Assembly (NCBI GenBank): GCA_011503125.2
Contig: WWBZ02000016.1
Span: 3,534,001 to 3,598,000 of the forward strand
Direction: 5' to 3'
Length of the DNA: 64,000 bases
Origin: Botryosphaeria dothidea
Taxonomy: Eukaryota > Ascomycota > Dothideomycetes > Botryosphaeriales > Botryosphaeriaceae
Of the stretch, positions 10,101 to 21,620 are shown one piece after another; position 1 is the first letter of the stretch, and every line of letters starts with the position of its first letter. The notes under the pieces were generated by a model that saw only the letters and a program-made list of their open reading frames with translations, made no database searches and had not been told where the DNA came from. A program made the translations under genes and the position numbers.

Positions 10101-10724
10101 ATGTGTCTCTTTAGAGTCCAGGAAGAGCAGCCTGTTCCGTACCGGGTTGTCTCGCGTCGATCGCATTATTCTTCGTACTCGCCTCCTCGCTCAAGGGTAT
10201 CGCGGACCGTCATCGAGGCGCCGACAACCGTCTCTCACCATTCGCACATAGAGAAGACCAGAATCTCGTCACCGCCAGCCAAGGTCATCCCACCGCCCCA
10301 GCCTGTGCCGGTGTTTGTGAAGCCAGAAGTCGCGCCCCCTCCTCCTCCACCACCACCAGCGCCAGCAGCACCGCCAAAGCCGCCGAGTCCACCGCCTGTG
10401 CACTATGTCGAGGTCAGCCCATCGAGCAGCCACGATAGCGTGTCGGAGAGCGAGTACATAGTGCGCGAGCACGAGATCCGGCGCGAAAGGACGGCGGAAT
10501 ATTCGCCAGCCAGATCATCCTTTACGGACCGGTCTCCAAGATATGAAACGTTCCGGTATATCGAGCCGCCAGATGACCACCACCACCACCACCACCAACA
10601 CCGGTCCAGCGAACGCAGCATGAGCAGGGACCGACGCAGCTACCATGACGACTCGCGTGGCAGCTACCGTTCGACGCGGATAGAGGTCAACTCATCGCGC
10701 CGGCCCCGCGAGTACTGGCGGTAG
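10101..10724 (+). CDS. Pro/His/Ser/Arg-rich uncharacterised fungal protein
   Basis: Single-exon ORF of 207 residues starting at an ATG just after ACCACCAATAA. I do not recognise a domain. The N-terminus MCLFRVQEEQPVPYRVV is the most ordered-looking part. A basic Ser/Tyr region follows, then a poly-proline block (about residues 75-100, with a run of eight prolines), an acidic SSSHDSVSESEY stretch with EHEIRRER, a run of six histidines near residue 160, and an Arg/Ser-rich tail ending in YWR. It is likely largely disordered. The poly-Pro block could bind SH3, WW or profilin domains, but that is only inference. The neighbours give no functional hint. The length of the open frame and its Kozak-like start support a real gene. 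Confidence 0.68.
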   Translation: MCLFRVQEEQPVPYRVVSRRSHYSSYSPPRSRVSRTVIEAPTTVSHHSHIEKTRISSPPAKVIPPPQPVPVFVKPEVAPPPPPPPPAPAAPPKPPSPPPVHYVEVSPSSSHDSVSESEYIVREHEIRRERTAEYSPARSSFTDRSPRYETFRYIEPPDDHHHHHHQHRSSERSMSRDRRSYHDDSRGSYRSTRIEVNSSRRPREYWR

Positions 10725-11151
10725 GCGTCCGGAGGGCTGGCAGATGGCGGCGGAGGGCTGGCGGAGCTACCTCGCGGCGGAGAGTGGCGACGAGGCGGAA
10801 GAAGCGGTAGGATGGTCGAACGGGTTGCGCGAGCAAGGAGTGTAATTATTTCGGATTTAGTAATTCATCAATAATGCTTGCACTTGACGAGTGGGAGCGG
10901 ACGACGGAGGTGGAAGGGTGGGCGTACGTGCGCTGCTGCTCGGCGATGACGATGACGCTGCGCGAGACTGACCGGACCCTGACACTGCTGCTGCTCTCTC
11001 CTCCACCCAAGCGCTCCCAGAGCTTGACTCCCTCCCCCCAGCTCCCTCGCCGCCGCTCTCCCGCCCCACGCGCCCCCGGGATGCCCTGCCGGCCTGCAAG
11101 CTCCCCCTTCCACCCTCGTCTCCGCCGCCGCCGCCCCTCGAACCGCCCGAG
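10725..11151. other. Intergenic / 5' leader of the phosphoinositide phosphatase gene
   Basis: 427 bp. The second half is strongly C-rich with many CCTCCCC and CCGCCGCC runs, typical of a fungal 5' leader. No gene is seen; open frames on the minus strand are Gly/Arg/Ser-rich shadows of this skew. Confidence 0.5.
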
Positions 11152-14100
11152 ATGACCAGAGTCCTCATCCGCGAGTATCCCCACCGCTCCATAGCCCTTG
11201 CGACCGACTCTCACGTCCTCGTCTTCCGCCACACTCCCTCTGCAGCCGACCGTGCCGCCAATCCTCTGTATCCCGGCTCCGGCAATGCCTCACAGACGTC
11301 CGTCTCCAGCGCTGGTGCCCAAGCCCACACCCCGCGCTGCATGGTCGAGTTCTCCGATGTCCGCTCCACCGATCTCAGCGACTACAGGAACTTTTCGCCC
11401 CAACCCGTCCACGGCACCCTGGGCCTGATCACCGTCAACAACGATGTCTTCCTCTGTGTTGTCAGTGCTGCCTCCAGGGCTGCCATGGTGCGTCCGGGCG
11501 AGACGGTGCAGAAGATCCTGGCCGTAGACTTCCGTACTCCTCTCCCGCCTGACCACTGTCCCGGCCTCTGCTGATCCCTTTCAGACTGCCTCAACCGCTC
11601 CGACTACGACCATATTCTGTACGACGAGATCAACCCCTACCCCACCGACACTGTAGATGAGGAAGGCTTCGAGCAGGGATACGGGCGCCGGGAGCCCATC
11701 CTCGAGCATCCATGCATGGCGCTGAAGAAGCTGCTGAGCAGTGGCACCTTCTACTACAGCTCCGATTTCGATCTTACTCGCCGCATGCAAGACCGCTCCT
11801 ATGACGAGTCCACCGTGGCCCTTGACAGTTTGGATGCTGGGTTTTTGTGGAATTCTTACATGATCCAGCCGCTGGTAAACTTCCGCTCCCGCCTCTCCCA
11901 GCCCGAGAAAGACGCTCTTGACGCCTCTGGCATCTTGACATCCGCCATTCGCGGATTTGCCTCCACCTTCAACGTTCCGCCAGCCTCGTCCCCCGCCCGC
12001 AGTTCTCGCACCGGCCTGCCGTCCACAATGACGCTTATCTCGAGGTTATCATGCAGAAGGGCTGGGACTCGCTTCAATGCAAGAGGAATGGACGATGACG
12101 GTAACGTCGCGAACTTCGTTGAAACTGAGACCATCTTTTGGACTCCGGACGGCGTATGTTTCTCGTATGTTCAGGTTCGAGGCAGTGTCCCTATCTTCTG
12201 GGAGCAACAGCCTGGCCTGCTGCCCGGCCAGCAGAAGGTCTCCATCACCCGTTCTCCAGAAGCTACACAGCCAGCCTTCGAAAAGCATATGGACAACTTA
12301 GAGCTCGCCTATGGGCCTGTCCATGTTGTGAACCTCTTGAGCGCCGAGAAGCCTAGTGAGGTCGAAATCAGCGACCGCTATCGTTACCACATCAGGAACA
12401 GCTCACTGAACAACAGTTCCGAGAAGAACGGCAACTCTAGAGGTCATGAATTGTTGAAGTTGACTGAGTATGACTTTCACGCCGAAACCAGAGGCCCTGC
12501 AGGCTACGAGGCCGCGAGTATGATCTCGCGCTATATTCGGGGCTCTGCTGAAGGCTTCGCATATTATTTGGGCGAAGAGGTCGAAGAACGTCCGAAGACG
12601 TCGCAGGGAGAAGACCAGATTTACAGGAGATCGACTACTATCTTGCAGCAGGAAGGCGTCTTCCGCACCAACTGTCTGGATTGCCTGGACCGCACCAATC
12701 TCGTTCAGACGATCATTAGCCGAATGGCCATCGAGGTGTTTCTTGGTGGTCGCGGCGAGCGCGCCACCGCGGACTTTTGGAATAGGCATGGTACCCTGTG
12801 GGCCGATAATGGTGATGTCCGTCTTAACAAGTCTCGAAGCTCTGCTAGAAGCTGACCATGATGTCTTAGGCACTTTCAAAGATATACGCCGGCACTGGGG
12901 CGCTCAAATCTTCCTTTACAAGGTCAGGGAAAATGTCACTCGCAGGCGCTATCGCGGATGCTCGAAAAAGCGCACAGCGGATGTACATTAATAATTTTGC
13001 TGATAAGGGTCGCCAAAATACCATTGATATGCTTTTGGTAAGTACCAACCGCCAATTTTCACCCGGGATTGCTTGCTTACACGTCCAAAGGGACGGCTCA
13101 TGGGACAAACTCCTGTACATTTGTTTGATCCGATCAATGACTTTGTGGCTAGTGAACTGAATAAAAGGTACAGGCATGAGGGAGTCCAGCAGCGATCCAA
13201 TTCTGACATTGAAATAGAGCACGCGAATTCTCCTCCGAAAAGCCAATATACATATGGGCTGGAACCTTTAACCTTAACGGCAAAACGGAAGGCATAAATT
13301 CGGATCTTTCGCCATGGCTCACGCCGCCTGTCGATCCATCTCAGCAGTTTCCAGAGATCGTAGCTGTTGGCTTTCAGGAGATCGTGGAGCTTAGCCCACA
13401 GCAGATCATGTCCACGGACCCGGCCAGAAGGCAGCAATGGGAAGCTGCAGTGAAGCGGACCTTGAACGAGCATGCACAAAGAAATGGGCAAGAGGAATAT
13501 GTCTCTCTTCGAGGGGGACAACTCGTCGGCGCCTCTCTATCAGTGTTTGTCAAAGCCAGCATTCTGAAGTACATCAAGAACGTGGAAGGAAGCTTGAAAA
13601 AGGTAGGCCCCAGTCAAGCCTATACCTCGTCCTCGCTGACTCCAATTTGAAAGACTGGAATGTCTGGGATGGCTGGGAACAAGGGAGCTGTGGCCATCCG
13701 CATGGAATACGCAAATACGTCCATCTGTTTTGTTACGGCGCATTTGGCCGCCGGGTTTGCGAATTACGACGAACGCAATCGCGACTACAGGACAATCAGT
13801 CATGGGCTCCGCTTTCAAAGAAACCGAGCCATCGAGGACCACGACACTGTCATCTGGCTTGGAGACTTCAACTACCGCGTTGGACTCAGCAATGAGAAAG
13901 TCAGAAAGCTGGTGGAGGTCGGCGACCTCGAGACCTTGTATGAAAATGATCAGGTGTGTGTCGAGACTCTACTGTAAAGAGGCTGGAAGTAGGCTAACTT
14001 GCATAGCTCAACCTGCAAATGGTCGCGGGCTTGACCTTTCCCTTCTATTCCGAAGCTAGAATCACTTTTCCCCCGACCTACAAATACGATCTTGGCACCG

Positions 14101-15169
14101 ACACTTATGACACCTCGTAAGGCTCTGGTCTATGCTTCTATTTGAATCTGGGAGGCTAACAAAGTGCAGAGAAAAAGCCCGCATTCCGGCGTGGTGCGAT
14201 CGGATCTTGCGAAAAGGCGACAACTTGAGGCAGATCAATTACAACACCGCCCCCCTGAAGTTCTCAGACCATCGGCCCGTTTACGCTACCTTTTTCTGTA
14301 TCATTACTATGATTGATGAAAAGCAAAAGGAGCGGTTGAGCAGGGAGCTGTACGAGCAGCGAAAGGGCATTGTGGGAGAGTCCACTGCCACGGGCCAGGC
14401 GGATGACTCTGAAGAGGAGGACCTGATTGGTTATGATCCTATCGAACCAAGCCTCCCTCCAGCCAGTTCTGACCGCCGTAAGTGGTGGCTCGACAATGGA
14501 CAGCCGGCGAAATCCAACATACGCTCGCCTGGCAATGATTTTGTCGCAAACCCCAATCGGTCATCAAATCCTTGGGCGCCATCACAAGAACCAGATTGGA
14601 CTCAAGTTTTGGAGCGGAAGAGCAATGGTGGTAGCATACGTCGCCAGCCCAGTGATGCGCAGTCTACCTCAGGCGTTCGTCGCAAGCTTCCGCCACCTCT
14701 TGAGCCTACCCGGGTCAGCAGTCCTGTTTCCTCAGTCAAAAGTATGCCCGCCGGCCATGTGCCTGCTCTCCCTCCCAGGCGTGCGGCTACGGGGGTTCTG
14801 GACGGTGGAGCTCAAAGTCACGACTTGGTTGTTGGGCTCAATCGTTCATCTTCTAGCGCGTCTACTGGCTCGTGCAATTCAGTAAAGAGAAAGCCTGCGC
14901 CGCCAGTACCGAAGAAACCTTCAGTTCTCACAGGCTCGACTTCACCAAAGTCGGAGAGAAAGCAACAACCGCCCTCGTTGCCTCCGCCACGAAGGACTGG
15001 AACCGGTAGACCGGCTGATGCGAGAATGTCAAGCGAAGCTAACGATCCGCCCTCTCTACCGCCAAGACGAGAGACGGGTCCGTCGATTGGGGTTACACGC
15101 GGTTTGTTGGACGGTGGGGACGATGAGATGCAGGGCTTGAAGAATTGGGAGGTACTGCGGCCAGCGTAA
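11152..15169 (+). CDS. Synaptojanin-like Sac1 / inositol 5-phosphatase
   Basis: Two-domain phosphoinositide phosphatase of the yeast Inp51/52/53 type, 1,217 residues. It should turn over PI(4,5)P2 and monophosphoinositides at the plasma membrane and endosomes. Eight exons are rebuilt: 11152-11533, 11585-12816, 12870-13037, 13091-13167, 13218-13602, 13654-13953, 14007-14116 and 14170-15169. The introns are 50-53 bp. The N-terminal Sac domain carries the CX5R loop CLDCLDRTN (Cys491, Arg497). The 5-phosphatase domain starts at IYIWAGTFNLNGK (about residue 630) and has WLGDFNYR (about 815), PAWCDRIL and SDHRPVY. The C-terminal 280 residues are disordered and hold several proline motifs such as ALPPRR, SLPPPRR, SLPPRRE and PPVPKKP, likely SH3 ligands. 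The 13168-13217 intron was placed because it alone restores the 5-phosphatase start. I cannot say which Inp paralogue it matches. Confidence 0.93.
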
Positions 15170-17337
15170 AGGGGTGACTGTACATTGCAAAAAAAGAAAA
15201 AGAAATGAGTTCACGGCTGGAAACAGTAGCATTGACTGAGACAGGGACATTGTGCATATACCCATTGAGTAGACATACAGCAAAAGACCGATTACTCAAA
15301 ATGCATCACAAGCAAGATACATCAGGCTGTTCATTGGAACAGTACTTCTTTCATGGCAAGGATCTTAGTGTTGGGTTCGCGGCGAGGCTTCCCACTCTTC
15401 GAGCCGTAAATGTGCGGAAGAAAACGGACTTGTAGGCCTTTTTGCCTAAGGACGAAGAGCACGCGTTGTTCCGTTTGATGGACGGCACCTTTACCTCCTG
15501 CCCTGAATGCTGAAGTATGAAGTCATCTTCCCACAGGGCCCGAGCGCCAGTCCTAAATGCGGGATCGTCTATACTGTCCTTTCGGCATAGCGATCATTGC
15601 GGAACGCGCGCGGACATCATTACTCGGAGCGGCAAGACGATGTGCCGGAGGGGTCGACTGAGTGGTGGGAAAGTGGGGGAAGTTCAAGGCCTCGTACGGC
15701 ATTACTATGACTGCCACGCGCAGACAGGTCGGCGTCCGCCAGAAGCAGACAATAGGTTGCCTAACGCTAGGCTTTTGTAAAATAGAACATCGGCACAGGC
15801 GCGTGCTTCTTGGATCTATATTTATCGTGGTCGATGGCCATTGGCAGCCGTGCTGGAAAGCAAGCTTTGCAGGTTCGTTTCACTCTCTGCCCTGTTATGT
15901 AGAACGGCGCTCGTCTAGCCTGAAGCATAAGATTCCCAGACGGCATGATTCCCGTCTCTTCCGAGTCGTCGTCGCTACCGTTGGGTCCCATGGATACACT
16001 TATTTCTCTTCCACTAAGCACGAGCAGGTTGGGATCAGGCAGTTCGGCTGAGCTATCGGTGCGAGGAAATCCTCCTCGAGTAGGGGCAGGTCAGGCAGAT
16101 GTGCCTCAGCCTTGCATGTCTCGCAATCCTTCCCGGCGGCCATCATGTGAGGAGAGGCGCAGTAGTGTAGAGAAGGGCGTGGAACGAGGCGTCGATCTAC
16201 GCCTTTTCCCACATCGGCGCCGTCGGACGCCAAGTGTCATTATAGGGCCGTCGCAAACTCCGATCTGCGGCCTTTTTTCTTTTGTGCATGGCACTAGTGT
16301 TTTGGTAGGTGGGGAGCAGTGTCGAAAGGGCGTGGCGGGACGCAGCTCCTCCGCTCGGGATGGCGGGGTGAAGGCCGTCGCAGAGTGGGGAGAAGGGGGC
16401 GCCCCGTCAGCGCATTGGCTTGTTGCGCTGGTGTGAAGGGAACTGCGAACAGGTTTGTTTGAAGGCCTGATCATCGGGTTCTAGATCTTCTTTTCCCACT
16501 ATTAGGCCTATTATGCGTGGGTCTCTGGAATGTGCCGACTGCTGATCGGTCTGTACGTAACTCAAGCACCTAATCTACCTATTGCAAATGATGACTTAGT
16601 CAGCCATTGCACCGTGAGCCAAATGTGTTCACTCAACGTTGCTACTGGGTCGCGCATCGGTAACAACCCGGTGGATTCTTCCGATAGCCGGCCTGATGCG
16701 TGTTCTGACGAGCCAAGCACCCTGAGAGTATGTCTCCGACGTGAGAGCTTCACCGGTCTCCATGCTGTTCACGCAGGGGAACAATCGTCGTCATGTTCGA
16801 TGACATCTCAATTACCGAAAGAGACACCGAGAGTGGATACATTGCTCTTGACCATCGAGTCCAACAAAGGAAAGGGGCCACTCCATCCAGACCCATCCCA
16901 TGGACACCTGACGTGGAAGAGAATCCATGATAGAAGCAAAATGTCGTCTATATACTGGATCCATACACAAGAATATTTACATGACTGTCCAAGGGTGCTG
17001 TCGCAGCAGAATTCTTCGTCTCCCGTGCCCACCTCAAACAAACAAAAAACGCCATGCTAAGGAAAATCCCGGGGTAGTAGTAAATCGGTCATCAACATTG
17101 CGCCGGCCGTGATCATTAGGTCGTGGAGGTCGTGGCTTTGATCGGACTCTCGTTGGGTCTTGGCATGATTGCTGCTAAGAGCAAACGAACGACGCCGCCA
17201 AGGGTTCTCCAAACCACGAACAACTTATCAGAACGGGCTCCTGAGTAATTTTGCCGGTGAGGTTCTGCAAAGAAATACAATGCCTGAAAGAGGACGTAAT
17301 AGGTGTTGAGAGAGGAAGTGAAAGATAAGGATCGACT
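15170..17337. other. Convergent gene-poor region
   Basis: 2,168 bp between two 3' ends. A short minus-strand stretch (about 16000-16233) has an open frame with CETCKAEAH and CLIPTCSCL, but its frame is broken and I cannot join it to anything. No RNA gene or repeat is recognised. Confidence 0.45.
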
Positions 17338-20300
17338 TTAGTTCTGATCATACAGAGTCGTGATGAAGCGGCCGACCAGACGTGAGGTAAAGTTGCCTTG
17401 CGAGTCCAATGGTATTTGCTTTTGCTGGTGAAGATAGACATCTGCAGACACTCATGTCAGTATACTTTCTTTCCACCGTTGCAGGCAACTCACAATTGTT
17501 GTTTATCAACTTCTTCACATTCTCCGCGAAGACGGCGCAGTTTCGCTCGAGCTTGCCTGCCCAATATCCGCCATCGCGGTGCACGATAGGATTCTCGCTC
17601 TTGCTACTGCGCCGCATGAACAACGCCATGACGAAATCGAATTTGACATCGATGGCCTCGCACGCCCTGCGGGCCCCTTCACGTGCAAGCCTGTCGTCCA
17701 TGCCTTCTGAGACGGTCTTGTGATCCATGACGAGTTGTATCGTTTTCTGCGTATCCTCGTGCACCATCGCGAGACCAAGCATCGCACAAAAGGCAGCGGT
17801 CCATTTCGCAGGCGGCCATTGCGTCGACTTCTTCAGCATCTGCTGCAGGCGCTTGTACACCTCGTGCATGGTGGTCTTGTGCAATCCGCAGAAAAGATAC
17901 TTGAGCTGTCGGTTGACAACCCTCGGAGAACAGAAGGGACCGTAATCCGAGGCTGAACGTCGATCATAGCGAAGACGAGGGAGAACCTGGGCTCGATTTG
18001 CTTCCTCAAGTACTAGCGTGTGGCCCATGATATAGGTGACCACGATGAGGCGCCGGACCTCGTGAAGTAGTTGTTTCTGCACAAGTTAACCTGGCTGCTA
18101 GGTAGCAAGCAAGTGAGTATGCAACATACCTCGTCTTTCGATTCTGGCTTGAGATCACGAATGAACTCTAGAAGACGCAATTGGAAATCGTACTCGTCAT
18201 CAGAACAGTACATTTGCGCGAAGGCGCGGAAATGGTGTTCGACGATATCATCGAGATATTTCGAGTACCGCTTGATATCCTCCTGTTCGATTTGCATCAT
18301 CCCCAGCGGAGGGGAAGGCTTTTCACGGCGCTGAGAGAGTCCGGTCTTGTGGTCTTTAAAGTACTGGAACTGGCGCGCTGATTCATGCGTCTGAGGAATG
18401 AATTCATAAGCCTCGCATATCATAGCGGGAAGACCTCTCCCGGGGATCAGCTTCAACTTGATGCGAATGTTAGTCCAGCCCGTGGTGTGCTTCCCCACGA
18501 ATTCCTCGAGCGTTTTGGGCTTGTGTAGATCAGTCAGTTGAGCTGCTTGATAGTGTCAGTGTGGTCCAAAAGCATGCAAAACTGACGCTCTTACAGGGAA
18601 GGAAGAATTCCAAAAGATCCCAGAGCGGCGTGCGGTCGCAGGCCAGTTGCGGGTGTGGACCATTAGCTTTGTTCTTGCGCTTCTCACATCGGTGGCAGGG
18701 ATCGCCGGGCCCGCACTGATCAATCACGTTAGCAGATGCGCTAGGGCAAGAGGGGGTGCAGCGTCTCTCACCTTGTCTCTCTGAAGAGCGCACGACCAGC
18801 ACGCACCGACCTCGCGCATCGTATTCGCATCCCTCCTCTTTTCAGGATCGAGATGCGACCCAAGTTGCCTGCCACCGGACCTCTGCGCTGCACTGGACTG
18901 ATGCGCCAGATCGCCCGAACTGAACATAGGTGGGCTTTCCGATGTCTGCGGCGCGTGCTGTGCAGGAGCAATCATTGTCGGGCTTTCGCCGCCGAACGGA
19001 TTGACAAATCCCGGACGTTGAGTCGCTGGCAACAGTGCCTCAGCCATGGGCTCCATAGAAAGGTTGACAGAACTGATGGAAGAACGTGGCAGTGATTCCG
19101 TGGTTGGGGAGATGAGACTTGGATCCGGGACGTAATCGGGAAACGGATATTGATCCACCGCAGCGAAGCTTTGAAGGGGGGACGTATCGATGAAGAGCGA
19201 CTGTTGAGCCATGATGTTGGTGTTGGCGTTGCCGCTGTTCACATAACCATTCGTGCCGCCATTTTGTACTGGAAACGGAACGTCGTGGCTGGAAGAAAAG
19301 GCGGCGGAAAGGTCCAAAGAACCCGCGGAGAGGACGGTGGGGGATGGCTCAGGGGAAAGAGAATGAGACGTGGAAGCAGAAAGACTACGCCGGAGCTGCT
19401 CCTCGGTGACAGGCGGGATCTGAGAAGCCCCGGGGAAATAATAGGTTGGTCCAAAAAGGCCATCGGGCTTTGCATCCCAGCCGACCATATCCCGCAGAGA
19501 CTCGTTGCTCCAGGGCTGGTGGTGGTGGTGATGGTGGTGCTGTTGCTGGTGGCGTCCGGCATGAGGGAAGCCCTTGGCCATGTCGAGGCCAAAGCGGGAT
19601 GAGGAGTGAAAGTTTGCAACGTCGCCTGCTGGTTGGGTGCTGCTCATGACCTGCATGCCACTTCGGTCGGTCGGAGATGGGGGAAAGTCCGAGTGAGGCT
19701 CTGCGGCACTGTCAACTCGAGCACGTGTGGAGGCGGAGAGGCGGATGGTACCTTGCTGAATGGGGTACTGGACGGGCTGGGCAGCGAAAGCGGCATCGGG
19801 CTGTTGCTGAACGGGCATGGCGGGCTCGGTTGGCATCATCGGATAGAGATCGGTTATGCGGTCGTAGGAGCCTTGCGAGGGAGCCATGGGGCTGTCGAGG
19901 GAAGTGATGCTGGACTGCCTGGGGACCATTTCCCAGCTCTGATCCAGGCCCGGGCTGCTCTGGGTCCACAAGGCGGGATTCATTTCCAGCATCTGGTCGA
20001 TGGACGCGTTCATCTCGGGCGGAGTGTGGACAGGCACGGAAGCAGGCGAGTTGGAGGCGCTGTCGCCGACATCTTGGGGGATGGACTGCTGGAGGTTCGT
20101 CTGTAGGTCGACATTGGGGAAGACTCGGTAGGGTTGGCCTTGGACCAGCGGGGCAATGGGGATTGGCAAGCGAGTGAGGTGATGGGGCGGTGGAGAGTAG
20201 CCGGACTTCAGCGAGTTGTTTGGCGATTTGGAGTAGGCGCGATCGCTGCCGGCGAACATTTGAAAGTCATCGCCGCCGTCGGGCCAGCTGTCTGAGGGGG

Positions 20301-20346
20301 ACATAGGGAAGAAGCCGCCGTCAGGCCATATTCCGTTGGTGGTCAT
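17338..20346 (-). CDS. Zn2Cys6-type transcription factor with internal zinc cluster
   Basis: Putative fungal transcription regulator, 931 residues. Exons are 20346-18772, 18715-18595, 18542-18130, 18076-17494 and 17441-17338, with introns of 52-56 bp, some with CTGAC branch sites. The first 510 residues are disordered and Ser/Pro/Gln-rich with a run of seven histidines. The cysteine cluster comes next: Cys516, 519, 526, 532, 535 and 551 in the pattern CX2CX6CX5CX2CX15C (CWSCALQRDK, then CGPGDPCHRC). A 56-bp intron cuts it exactly between Lys525 and Cys526. The C-terminal 380 residues look helical and globular, including DIVEHHFRAFAQMYC and YWAGKLERNC. The last cysteine spacing and the internal position differ from ordinary Gal4-type factors. 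DNA binding is therefore likely but not certain. I chose the ATG at 20346; the frame stays open upstream without protein-like sequence. Confidence 0.85.
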
Positions 20347-21620
20347 TGTTGGCCCCGCAAAGTGGTCAGGCAGGCTTCCGGCGCCCTCTAAAACCCATAT
20401 GGTCGCGGCGGGGCTCAGGCAGCGGAGAGAGCGGACGGAGCTTGGTGGGCGGATGAGGTCAGAAGGCAGATGGCTCGAAAGAAGATTAGGAGGTTGAGAC
20501 CTCAGGGCAACCCTGTGGAGGATCTTCGAGCGATAGCGTAGATAATTGAAACAGGCCGTGCGGGCGCGCGAAGAGGCTGCGGCTCTGGGAAGAGCAAGCA
20601 GAGGTCCCAAGGTCTCGACAGCAGTAGACAGCGCGGGTGGGGAACATGCAGGAGCTGCTAGACTGGAAGCGGCATGGCGTCGAAGCGCAGCTCTCACCGG
20701 TGAAGGCCAGGGCCCAGCATGCGACGACGGCACGACGGGACCCTTTGCGCGCGCTGCTCAGCCGGACGGCGACTATAAAACCACGGCGCCCGTCCCGCGG
20801 CAGCCCTAATCGACGGCGCGTTGCGCTCCGCTCCGCCGTGCGAGCAGCTCCCCCGAAACTCACCGCCAGGCGCGCCCGGAGAGTCTGCCCCAGAGTCAGC
20901 GGCCGGGCAGCCTGCGCATCGGCACGCAAGGCTGGGGCTTTGAGTTGAGTGCGGGCGGCCAATGACGACGTGACAGCAATCCAGCAGCCCCCCCGGCTGC
21001 TGAGCGCAGGAATCTCAGCATGCCACAGACCCATGGCTTCGCAGGGCCCCGCAGCCCCGTCGCTCGCGGCCTGCGGCCCTGTCGAGCGCGCGCGACGGGC
21101 GGCTGGGTGGGGTGAGAGCGCGCTGTTGGGCGCCTGAGTATCAAGGCTGCAATGGCCGTTTCACGCTGGCCTGCCGCCGCGCTTCCGGCGCTGGGGCCCA
21201 ACGGTCTGCGGGCCAAATTCTTGGAAGCTGTGGATCGCGGCTGACGCCAGCGCGCTGCTCTGTCGGGTTCCAAGCTCTTTCTGCGCGGGTATGCGCGTCA
21301 GCCAACGGCGGGCGACGTGCTGCTCTGCCTGGACGATGGGCGTGTCGGGAGGGGCGTGCCGAGTGCGGGTGCAAAGGCAGGTTCGCAGGGCTGAAGCTTG
21401 CCGTTCCTGCCAAACCCCGACGTCATCGCCCGTTCAAGCTCCCACCACACCCAAAACACTGTGCCGTTTGAACCGCGTCCTGCTCGACATCCTGCCATAG
21501 AGGCCCTCTTATAGCCAATGCCGCCTTTCGTCCTCTCCTCCGTGCCTGCTGTGTCGTCTCTTCTTTCTCCGCCAGACCTTCCCGCGCAGCCGCAGCCCGG
21601 CGCCACTCCACCCCAGGACC
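20347..21620. other. Divergent promoter region, Zn-cluster factor / SMP-C2 protein
   Basis: 1,274 bp, GC-rich, between two start codons. A TATAAAA lies at about 20774-20780 on the plus strand, far from either start. I see no convincing gene; the many overlapping frames reflect GC skew. Confidence 0.5.

Noticed and set aside
15662..16474. Candidate zinc-binding protein pieces on the minus strand
   Set aside because: CETCKAEAH and other Cys-containing bits lie in frames with stops between them and no splice sites that join them well.
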